Shown piece by piece: positions 34,275 through 46,200 of a DNA stretch of 64,000 nt; position 1 is the first letter of the stretch, and the number at the start of each line of letters is the position of its first letter. Where the stretch lies: NCBI GenBank assembly GCA_950022655.1, contig OX465580.1, positions 853,122 through 917,121 on the forward strand. The letters run 5' to 3'. The stretch is from Alentia gelatinosa (Eukaryota > Annelida > Polychaeta > Phyllodocida > Polynoidae). The notes under the pieces are model-generated. The model saw nothing but the letters and a program-made list of their open reading frames with translations, made no database searches and was not told the DNA's origin. The position numbers were made by a program, and so were the translations under genes.

Positions 34275-37200
34275 TGACGATACGGCCCTCAGTCTCAGAC
34301 CTCCTTCTCCCCACTCTGTGTTTATAATCTGGTGTGATGCTAACAGTGAGCGGCCCTCAGTCTCAGACCTCCTTCTCCCCACTCTGTGTTTATAATCTGG
34401 TGTGATGCTAACAGTGAGCGGCCCTCAGTCTCAGACCTCCTTCTCCCCACTCCGTGTTTATAATCTGGTGTGATGCTAACAGTGAGCGGCCCTCAGTCTC
34501 AGACCTCCTTCTCCCCACTCTGTGTTTATAATCTGGTGTGATGCTAACAGTGAGCGGCCCTCAGTCTCAGACCTCCTTCTCCCCACTCTGTGTTTATAAT
34601 CTGGTGTGATGCTAACAGTGAGCGGCCCTCAGTCTCAGACCTCCTTCTCCCCACTCTGTGTTTATAATCTGGTGTGATGCTAACAGTGAGCGGCCCTCAG
34701 TCTCAGACCTCCTTCTCCCCACTCTGTGTAATCTGGTGTGATGCTAACAGTGAGCGGCCCTCAGTCTCAGACCTCCTTCTCCCCACTCTGTGTTTATAAT
34801 CTGGTGTGATGCTAACAGTGAGCGGCCCTCAGTCTCAGACCTCCTTCTCCCCACTCTGTGTTTATAATCTGGTGTGATGCTAACAGTGAGCGGCCCTCAG
34901 TCTCAGACCTCCTTCTCCCCACTCTGTGTAATCTGGTGTGATGCTAACAGTGAGCGGCCCTCAGTCTCAGACCTCCTTCTCCCCACTCTGTGTTTATAAT
35001 CTGGTGTGATGCTAACAGTGAGCGGCCCTCAGTCTCAGACCTCCTTCTCCCCACTCTGTGTTTATAATCTGGTGTGATGCTAACAGTGAGCGGCCCTCAG
35101 TCTCAGACCTCCTTCTCCCCACTCTGTGTTTATAATCTGGTGTGATGCTAACAGTGAGCGGCCCTCAGTCTCAGACCTCCTTCTCCCCACTCTGTGTAAT
35201 CTGGTGTGATGCTAACAGTGAGCGGCCCTCAGTCTCAGACCTCCTTCTCCCCACTCCGTGTTTATAATCTGGTGTGATGCTAACAGTGAGCGGCCCTCAG
35301 TCTCAGACCTCCTTCTCCCCACTCTGTGTTTATAATCTGGTGTGATGCTAACAGTGAGCGGCCCTCAGTCTCAGACCTCCTTCTCCCCACTCTGTGTTTA
35401 TAATCTGGTGTGATGCTAACAGTGAGCGGCCCTCAGTCTCAGACCTCCTTCTCCCCACTCTGTGTTTATAATCTGGTGTGATGCTAACAGTGAGCGGCCC
35501 TCAGTCTCAGACCTCCTTCTCCCCACTCTGTGTAATCTGGTGTGATGCTAACAGTGAGCGGCCCTCAGTCTCAGACCTCCTTCTCCCCACTCCGTGTTTA
35601 TAATCTGGTGTGATGCTAACAGTGAGCGGCCCTCAGTCTCAGACCTCCTTCTCCCCACTCTGTGTTTATAATCTGGTGTGATGCTAACAGTGAGCGGCCC
35701 TCAGTCTCAGACCTCCTTCTCCCCACTCTGTGTAATCTGGTGTGATGCTAACAGTGAGCGGCCCTCAGTCTCAGACCTCCTTCTCCCCACTCTGTGTTTA
35801 TAATCTGGTGTGATGCTAACAGTGAGCGGCCCTCAGTCTCAGACCTCCTTCTCCCCACTCTGTGTTTATAATCTGGTGTGATGCTAACAGTGAGCGGCCC
35901 TCAGTCTCAGACCTCCTTCTCCCCACTCTGTGTTTATAATCTGGTGTGATGCTAACAGTGAGCGGCCCTCAGTCTCAGACCTCTTTCTCCCAACTCTGTG
36001 TTTATAATCTGGTGTGATGCTAACAGTGAGCGGCCCTCAGTCTCAGACCTCCTTCTCCCCACTCTGTGTTTATAATCTGGTGTGATGCTAACAGTGAGCG
36101 GCCCTCAGTCTCAGACCTCCTTCTCCCCACTCTGTGTAATCTGGTGTGATGCTAGCAGTGAGCGGCCCTCAGTCTCAGACCTCCTTCTCCCCACTCTGTG
36201 TTTATAATCTGGTGTGATGCTAACAGTGAGCGGCCCTCAGTCTCAGACCTCCTTCTCCCCACTCTGTGTTTATAATCTGGTGTGATGCTAACAGTGAGCG
36301 GCCCTCAGTCTCAGACCTCCTTCTCCCCACTCTGTGTTTATAATCTGGTGTGATGCTAACAGTGAGCGGCCCTCAGTCTCAGACCTCCTTCTCCCCACTC
36401 TGTGTTTATAATCTGGTGTGATGCTAACAGTGAGCGGCCCTCAGTCTCAGACCTCCTTCTCCCCACTCTGTGTTTATAATCTGGTGTGATGCTAACAGTG
36501 AGCGGCCCTCAGTCTCAGACCTCCTTCTCCCCACTCTGTGTTTATAATCTGGTGTGATGCTAACAGTGAGCGGCCCTCAGTCTCAGACCTCCTTCTCCCC
36601 ACTCTGTGTTTATAATCTGGTGTGATGCTAACAGTGAGCGGCCCTCAGTCTCAGACCTCCTTCTCCCCACTCTGTGTAATCTGGTGTGATGCTAACAGTG
36701 AGCGGCCCTCAGTCTCAGACCTCCTTCTCCCCACTCTGTGTTTATAATCTGGTGTGATGCTAACAGTGAGCGGCCCTCAGTCTCAGTCCTCCTTCTCCCC
36801 ACTCTGTGTTTATAATCTGGTGTGATGCTAACAGTGAGCGGCCCTCAGTCTCAGACCTCCTTCTCCCCACTCTGTGTTTATAATCTGGTGTGATGCTAAC
36901 AGTGAGCGGCCCTCAGTCTCAGACCTCCTTCTCCCCACTCTGTGTTTATAATCTGGTGTGATGCTAACAGTGAGCGGCCCTCAGTCTCAGACCTCCTTCT
37001 CCCCACTCTGTGTTTATAATCTGGTGTGATGCTAACAGTGAGCGGCCCTCAGTCTCAGTCCTCCTTCTCCCCACTCTGTGTTTATAATCTGGTGTGATGC
37101 TAACAGTGAGCGGCCCTCAGTCTCAGTCCTCCTTCTCCCCACTCTGTGTTTATAATCTGGTGTGATGCTAACAGTGAGCGGCCCTCAGTCTCAGACCTCC

Positions 37201-40200
37201 TTCTCCCCACTCTGTGTTTATAATCTGGTGTGATGCTAACAGTGAGCGGCCCTCAGTCTCAGTCCTCCTTCTCCCCACTCTGTGTTTATAATCTGGTGTG
37301 ATGCTAACAGTGAGCGGCCCTCAGTCTCAGTCCTCCTTCTCCCCACTCTGTGTTTATAATCTGGTGTGATGCTAACAGTAAGCGGCCCTCAGTCTCAGAC
37401 CTCCTTCTCCCCACTCTGTGTTTATAATCTGGTGTGATGCTAGCAGTGAGCGGCCCTCAGTCTCAGACCTCCTTCTCCCCACTCTGTGTTTATAATCTGG
37501 TGTGATGCTAACAGTGAGCGGCCCTCAGTCTCAGACCTCCTTCTCCCCACTCTGTGTTTATAATCTGGTGTGATGCTAACAGTGAGCGGCCCTCAGTCTC
37601 AGACCTCCTTCTCACCACTCTGTGTTTATAATCTGGTGTGATGCTAACAGTGAGCGGCCCTCAGTCTCAGACCTCCTTCTCCCCACTCTGTGTTTATAAT
37701 CTGGTGTGATGCTAACAGTGAGCGGCCCTCAGTCTCAGACCTCCTTCTCCCCACTCTGTGTTTATAATCTGGTGTGATGCTAACAGTGAGCGGCCCTCAG
37801 TCTCAGACCTCCTTCTCCCCACTCTGTGTTTATAATCTGGTGTGATGCTAACAGTGAGCGGCCCTCAGTCTCAGACCTCCTTCTCCCCACTCTGTATAAT
37901 CTGGTGTGATGCTAACAGTGAGCGGCCCTCAGTCTCAGACCTCCTTCTCCCCACTCTGTGTTTATAATCTGGTGTGATGCTAACAGTGAGCGGCCCTCAG
38001 TCTCAGACCTCCTTCTCCCCACTCTGTGTTTATAATCTGGTGTGATGCTAACAGTGAGCGGCCCTCAGTCTCAGACCTCCTTCTCCCCACTCTGTGTTTA
38101 TAATCTGGTGTGATGCTAACAGTGAGCGGCCCTCAGTCTCAGACCTCCTTCTCCCCACTCTGTATAATCTGGTGTGATGCTAACAGTGAGCGGCCCTCAG
38201 TCTCAGACCTCCTTCTCCCCACTCTGTATAATCTGGTGTGATGCTAACAGTGAGCGGCCCTCAGTCTCAGACCTCCTTCTCCCCACTCTGTGTTTATAAT
38301 CTGGTGTGATGCTAACAGTGAGCGGCCCTCAGTCTCAGTCCTCCTTCTCCCCACTCTGTGTTTATAATCTGGTGTGATGCTAACAGTGAGCGGCCCTCAG
38401 TCTCAGACCTCCTTCTCCCCACTCTGTGTAATCTGGTGTGATGCTAACAGTGAGCGGCCCTCAGTCTCAGACCTCCTTCTCCCCACTCTGTGTTTATAAT
38501 CTGGTGTGATGCTAACAGTGAGCGGCCCTCAGTCTCAGATCTCCTTCTCCCCACTCTGTGTTTATAATCTGGTGTGATGCTAACAGTGAGCGGCCCTCAG
38601 TCTCAGATCTCCTTCTCCCCACTCTGTGTTTATAATCTGGTGTGATGCTAACAGTGAGCGGCCCTCAGTCTCAGACCTCCTTCTCCCCACTCTGTGTTTA
38701 TAATCTGGTGTGATGCTAACAGTGAGCGGCCCTCAGTCTCAGATCTCCTTCTCCCCACTCTGTGTTTATAATCTGGTGTGATGCTAACAGTGAGCGGCCC
38801 TCAGTCTCAGACCTCCTTCTCCCCACTCTGTGTAATCTGGTGTGATGCTAACAGTGAGCGGCCCTCAGTCTCAGACCTCCTTCTCCCCACTCTGTGTTTA
38901 TAATCTGGTGTGATGCTAACAGTGAGCGGCCCTCAGTCTCAGACCTCCTTCTCCCCACTCTGTGTTTATAATCTGGTGTGATGCTAACAGTGAGCGGCCC
39001 TCAGTCTCAGACCTCCTTCTCCCCACTCTGTGTAATCTGGTGTGATGCTAACAGTGAGCGGCCCTCAGTCTCAGACCTCTTTCTCCCCACTCTGTGTTTA
39101 TAATCTGGTGTGATGCTAACAGTGAGCGGCCCTCAGTCTCAGACCTCCTTCTCCCCACTCTGTGTTTATAATCTGGTGTGATGCTAACAGTGAGCGGCCC
39201 TCAGTCTCAGTCCTCCTTCTCCCCACTCTGTGTTTATAATCTGGTGTGATGCTAACAGTGAGCGGCCCTCAGTCTCAGACCTCCTTCTCCCCCACTCTGT
39301 GTTTATAATCTGGTGTGATGCTAACAGTGAGCGGCCCTCAGTCTCAGACCTCCTTCTCCCCACTCTGTGTTTATAATCTGGTGTGATGCTAACAGTGAGC
39401 GGCCCTCAGTCTCAGTCCTCCTTCTCCCCACTCTGTGTTTATAATCTGGTGTGATGCTAACAGTGAGCGGCCCTCAGTCTCAGACCTCCTTCTCCCCACT
39501 CTGTGTTTATAATCTGGTGTGATGCTAACAGTGAGCGGCCCTCAGTCTCAGTCCTCCTTCTCCCCACTCTGTGTTTATAATCTGGTGTGATGCTAACAGT
39601 GAGCGGCCCTCAGTCTCAGTCCTCCTTCTCCCCACTCTGTGTTTATAATCTGGTGTGATGCTACTGTGAGCGGCCCTCAGTCTCAGTCCTCCTTCTCCCC
39701 ACTCTGTGTTTATAATCTGGTGTGATGCTAACAGTGAGCGGCCCTCAGTCTCAGACCTCCTTCTCCCCACTCTGTGTTTATAATCTGGTGTAATGCTAAC
39801 AGTGAGCGGCCCTCAGTCTCAGACCTCCTTCTCCCCACTCTGTGTAATCTGGTGTGATGCTAACAGTGAGCGGCCCTCAGTCTCAGACCTCCTTCTCCCC
39901 ACTCTGTGTTTATAATCTGGTGTGATGCTAACAGTGAGCGGCCCTCAGTCTCAGACCTCCTTCTCCCCACTCTGTGTTTATAATCTGGTGTGATGCTAAC
40001 AGTGAGCGGCCCTCAGTCTCAGACCTCCTTCTCCCCACTCTGTGTTTATAATCTGGTGTGATGCTAACAGTGAGCGGCCCTCAGTCTCAGACCTCCTTCT
40101 CCCCACTCTGTGTTTATAATCTGGTGTGATGCTAACAGTGAGCGGCCCTCAGTCTCAGACCTCCTTCTCCCCCACTCTGTGTTTATAATCTGGTGTGATG

Positions 40201-43200
40201 CTAACAGTGAGCGGCCCTCAGTCTCAGACCTCCTTCTCCCCACTCTGTGTTTATAATCTGGTGTGATGCTAACAGTGAGCGGCCCTCAGTCTCAGACCTC
40301 CTTCTCCCCACTCTGTGTTTATAATCTGGTGTGATGCTAACAGTGAGCGGCCCTCAGTCTCAGACCTCCTTCTCCCCACTCTGTGTTTATAATCTGGTGT
40401 GATGCTAACAGTGAGCGGCCCTCAGTCTCAGTCCTCCTTCTCCCCACTCTGTGTTTATAATCTGGTGTGATGCTAACAGTGAGCGGCCCTCAGTCTCAGA
40501 CCTCCTTCTCCCCACTCTGTGTTTATAATCTGGTGTGATGCTAACAGTGAGCGGCCCTCAGTCTCAGACCTCCTTCTCCCCACTCTGTGTTTATAATCTG
40601 GTGTGATGCTAACAGTGAGCGGCCCTCAGTCTCAGACCTCCTTCTCCCCACTCTGTGTTTATAATCTGGTGTGATGCTAACAGTGAGCGGCCCCTCAGTC
40701 TCAGACCTCCTTCTCCCCACTCTGTGTTTATAATCTGGTGTGATGCTAACAGTGAGCGGCCCTCAGTCTCAGACCTCCTTCTCCCCACTCTGTGTTTATA
40801 ATCTGGTGTGATGCTAACAGTGAGCGGCCCTCAGTCTCAGACCTCCTTCTCCCCACTCTGTGTTTATAATCTGGTGTGATGCTAACAGTGAGCGGCCCTC
40901 AGTCTCAGACCTCCTTCTCCCCACTCTGTGTTTATAATCTGGTGTGATGCTAACAGTGAGCGGCCCTCAGTCTCAGACCTCCTTCTCCCCACTCTGTGTT
41001 TATAATCTGGTGTGATGCTAACAGTGAGCGGCCCTCAGTCTCAGACCTCCTTCTCCCCACTCTGTGTTTATAATCTGGTGTGATGCTAACAGTGAGCGGC
41101 CCTCAGTCTCAGACCTCCTTCTCCCCACTCTGTGTTTATAATCTGGTGTGATGCTAACAGTGAGCGGCCCTCAGTCTCAGACCTCCTTCTCCCCACTCTG
41201 TGTTTATAATCTGGTGTGATGCTAACAGTGAGCGGCCCTCAGTCTCAGACCTCCTTCTCCCCACTCTGTGTTTATAATCTGGTGTGATGCTAACAGTGAG
41301 CGGCCCTCAGTCTCAGTCCTCCTTCTCCCCACTCTGTGTTTATAATCTGGTGTGATGCTAACAGTGAGCGGCCCTCAGTCTCAGTCCTCCTTCTCCCCAC
41401 TCTGTGTTTATAATCTGGTGTGATGCTAACAGTGAGCGGCCCTCAGTCTCAGACCTCCTTCTCCCCACTCTGTGTTTATAATCTGGTGTGATGCTAACAG
41501 TGAGCGGCCCTCAGTCTCAGACCTCCTTCTCCCCACTCTGTGTTTATAATCTGGTGTGATGCTAACAGTGAGCGGCCCTCAGTCTCAGACCTCCTTCTCC
41601 CCACTCTGTGTTTATAATCTGGTGTGATGCTAACAGTGAGCGGCCCTCAGTCTCAGACCTCCTTCTCCCCACTCTGTGTTTATAATCTGGTGTGATGCTA
41701 ACAGTGAGCGGCCCTCAGTCTCAGTCCTCCTTCTCCCCACTCTGTGTTTATAATCTGGTGTGATGCTAACAGTGAGCGGCCCTCAGTCTCAGACCTCCTT
41801 CTCCCCACTCTGTGTTTATAATCTGGTGTGATGCTAACAGTGAGCGGCCCTCAGTCTCAGACCTCCTTCTCCCCACTCTGTGTAATCTGGTGTGATGCTA
41901 ACAGTGAGCGGCCCTCAGTCTCAGACCTCCTTCTCCCCACTCTGTGTTTATAATCTGGTGTGATGCTAACAGTGAGCGCCCTCAGTCTCAGACCTCCTTC
42001 TCCCCACTCTGTGTTTATAATCTGGTGTGATGCTAACAGTGAGCGGCACTCAGTCTCAGACCTCCTTCTCCCCACTCTGTGTAATCTGGTGTGATGCTAA
42101 CAGTGAGCGGCCCTCAGTCTCAGACCTCCTTCTCCCCACTCTGTGTTTATAATCTGGTGTGATGCTAACAGTGAGCGGCCCTCAGTCTCAGACCTCCTTC
42201 TCCCCACTCTGTGTTAATCTGGTGTGATGCTAACAGTGAGCGGCCCTCAGTCTCAGACCTCCTTCTCCCCACTCTGTGTTTATAATCTGGTGTGATGCTA
42301 ACAGTGAGCGGCCCTCAGTCTCAGACCTCCTTCTCCCCACTCTGTGTTTATAATCTGGTGTGATGCTAACAGTGAGCGGCCCTCAGTCTCAGACCTCCTT
42401 CTCCCCACTCTGTGTTTATAATCTGGTGTGATGCTAACAGTGAGCGGCCCTCAGTCTCAGACCTCCTTCTCCCCACTCTGTGTTTATAATCTGGTGTGAT
42501 GCTAACAGTGAGCGGCCCTCAGTCTCAGACCTCCTTCTCCCCACTCTGTGTTTATAATCTGGTGTGATGCTAACAGTGAGCGGCCCTCAGTCTCAGACCT
42601 CCTTCTCCCCACTCTGTGTTTATAATCTGGTGTGATGCTAACAGTGAGCGGCCCTCAGTCTCAGACCTCCTTCTCCCCACTCTGTTATAATCTGGTGTGA
42701 TGCTAACAGTGAGCGGCCCTCAGTCTCAGACCTCCTTCTCCCCACTCTGTGTTTATAATCTGGTGTGATGCTAACAGTGAGCTGCCCTCAGTCTCAGACC
42801 TCCTTCTCCCCACTCTGTGTTTATAATCTGGTGTGATGCTAACAGTGAGCGGCCCTCAGTCTCAGTCCTCCTTCTCCCCACTCTGTGTAATCTGGTGTGA
42901 GTCTAACAGTGAGCGGCCCTCAGTCTCAGTCCTCCTTCTCCCCACTCTGTGTTTATAATCTGGTGTGATGCTAACAGTGAGCGGCCCTCAGTCTCAGACC
43001 TCCTTCTCCCCACTCTGTGTTTATAATCTGGTGTGATGCTAACAGTGAGCGGCCCTCAGTCTCAGACCTCCTTCTCCCCCACTCTGTGTTTATAATCTGG
43101 TGTGATGCTAACAGTGAGCGGCCCTCAGTCTCAGTCCTCCTTCTCCCCACTCTGTGTTTATAATCTGGTGTGATGCTAACAGTGAGCGGCCCTCAGTCTC

Positions 43201-46200
43201 ACACCTCCTTCTCCCCACTCTGTGTAATCTGGTGTGATGCTAACAGTAAGCGGCCCTCAGTCTCAGACCTCCTTCTCCCCACTCTGTGTTTATAATCTGG
43301 TGTGATGCTAACAGTGAGCGGCCCTCAATCTCACACCTCCTTCTCCCCACTCTGTGTTTATAATCTGGTGTGATGCTAACAGTGAGCGGCCCTCAGTCTC
43401 AGACCTCCTTCTCCCCACTCTGTGTTTATAATCTGGTGTGATGCTAACAATGAGCGGCCCTCAGTCTCAGACCTCCTTCTCCCCACTCTGTGTTTATAAT
43501 CTGGTGTGATGCTAACAGTGAGCGGCCCTCAGTCTCAGTCCTCCTTCTCCCCACTCTGTGTTTATAATCTGGTGTGATGCTAACAGTGAGCGGCCCTCAG
43601 TCTCAGACCTCCTTCTCCCCACTCTGTGTTTATAATCTGGTGTGATGCTAACAGTGAGCGGCCCTCAGTCTCAGACCTCCTTCTCCCCACTCTGTGTTTA
43701 TAATCTGGTGTGATGCTAACAGTGAGCGGCCCTCAGTCTCAGTCCTCCTTCTCCCCACTCTGTGTTTATAATCTGGTGTGATGCTAACAGTGAGCGGCCC
43801 TCAGTCTCAGACCTCCTTCTCCCCACTCTGTGTTTATAATCTGGTGTGATGCTAACAGTGTGCGGCCCTCAGTCTCAGACCTCCTTCTCCCCACTCAGTG
43901 TTTATAATCTGGTGTGATGCTAACAGTGAGCGGCCCTCAGTCTCAGACCTCCTTCTCCCCACTCTGTGTTTATAATCTGGTGTGATGCTAACAGTGAGCG
44001 GCCCTCAGTCTCAGACCTCCTTCTCCCCACTCTGTGTTTATAATCTGGTGTGATGCTAACAGTGAGCGGCCCTCAGTCTCAGACCTCCTTCTCCCCACTC
44101 TGTGTTTATAATCTGGTGTGATGCTAACAGTGAGCGGCCCTCAGTCTCAGACCTCCTTCTCCCCACTCTGTGTTTATAATCTGGTGTGATGCTAACAGTG
44201 AGCGGCCCTCAGTCTCAGACCTCCTTCTCCCCACTCTGTGTTTATAATCTGGTGTGATGCTAACAGTGAGCGGCCCTCAGTCTCAGTCCTCCTTCTCCCC
44301 ACTCTGTGTAATCTGGTGTGAGTCTAACAGTGAGCGGCCCTCAGTCTCAGTCCTCCTTCTCCCCACTCTGTGTTTATAATCTGGTGTGATGCTAACAGTG
44401 AGCGGCCCTCAGTCTCAGACCTCCTTCTCCCCACTCTGTGTTTATAATCTGGTGTGATGCTAACAGTGAGCGGCCCTCAGTCTCAGACCTCCTTCTCCCC
44501 ACTCTGTGTTTATAATCTGGTGTGATGCTAACAGTGAGCGGCCCTCAGTCTCAGACCTCCTTCTCCCCACTCTGTGTTTATAATCTGGTGTGATGCTAAC
44601 AGTGAGCGGCCCTCAGTCTCAGACCTCCTTCTCCCCACTCTGTGTTTATAATCTGGTGTGATGCTAACAGTGAGCGGCCCTCAGTCTCAGTCCTCCTTCT
44701 CCCCACTCTGTGTTTATAATCTGGTGTGATGCTAACAGTGAGCGGCCCTCAGTCTCAGACCTCCTTCTCCCCACTCTGTGTTTATAATCTGGTGTGATGC
44801 TAACAGTGAGCGGCCCTCAGTCTCACACCTCCTTCTCCCCACTCTGTGTTTATAATCTGGTGTGATGCTAACAGTGAGCGGCCCTCAGTCTCAGACCTCC
44901 TTCTCCCCACTCTGTGTTTATAATCTGGTGTGATGCTAACAGTGAGCGGCCCTCAGTCTCAGACCTCCTTCTCCCCACTCTGTGTTTATAATCTGGTGTG
45001 ATGCTAACAGTGAGCGGCCCTCAGTCTCAGACCTCCTTCTCCCCACTCTGTGTAATCTGGTGTGATGCTAACAGTGAGCGGCCCTCAGTCTCAGACCTCC
45101 TTCTCCCCACTCTGTGTTTATAATCTGGTGTGATGCTAACAGTGAGCGGCCCTCAGTCTCAGACCTCCTTCTCCCCACTCTGTGTTTATAATCTGGTGTG
45201 ATGCTAACAGTGAGCGGCCCTCAGTCTCAGACCTCCTTCTCCCCACTCTGTGTAATCTGGTGTGATGCTAACAGTGAGCGGCCCTCAGTCTCAGACCTCC
45301 TTCTCCCCACTCTGTGTTTATAATCTGGTGTGATGCTAACAGTGAGCGGCCCTCAGTCTCAGACCTCCTTCTCCCCACTCTGTGTTTATAATCTGGTGTG
45401 ATGCTAACAGTGAGCGGCCCTCAGTCTCAGACCTCCTTCTCCCCACTCTGTGTTTATAATCTGGTGTGATGCTAACAGTAAGCGGACCTCAGTCTCAGTC
45501 CTCCTTCTCCCCACTCTGTGTTTATAATCTGGTGTGATGCTAACAGTGAGCGGCCCTCAGTCTCAGACCTCCTTCTCCCCACTCTGTGTTTATAATCTGG
45601 TGTGATGCTAACAGTGAGCGGCCCTCAGTCTCAGACCTCCTTCTCCCCACTCTGTGTTTATAATCTGGTGTGATGCTAACAGTGAGCGGCCCTCAGTCTC
45701 AGACCTCCTTCTCCCCACTCTGTGTTTATAATCTGGTGTGATGCTAACAGTGAGCGGCCCTCAGTCTCAGACCTCCTTCTCCCCACTCTGTGTGTTTATA
45801 ATCTGGTGTGATGCTAACAGTGAGCGGCCCTCAGTCTCAGACCTCCTTCTCCCCACTCTGTGTTTATAATCTGGTGTGATGCTAACAGTGAGCGGCCCTC
45901 AGTCTCAGACCTCCTTCTCCCCACTCTGTGTTTATAATCTGGTGTGATGCTAACAGTGAGCGGCCCTCAGTCTCAGACCTCCTTCTCCCCACTCTGTGTT
46001 TATAATCTGGTGTGATGCTAACAGTGAGCGGCCCTCAGTCTCAGACCTCCTTCTCCCCACTCTGTGTTTATAATCTGTTGTGATGCTAACAGTGAGCGGC
46101 CCTCAGTCTCAGACCTCCTTCTCCCCACTCTGTGTTTATAATCTGGTGTGATGCTAACAGTGAGCGGCCCTCAGTCTCAGACCTCCTTCTCCCCACTCTG

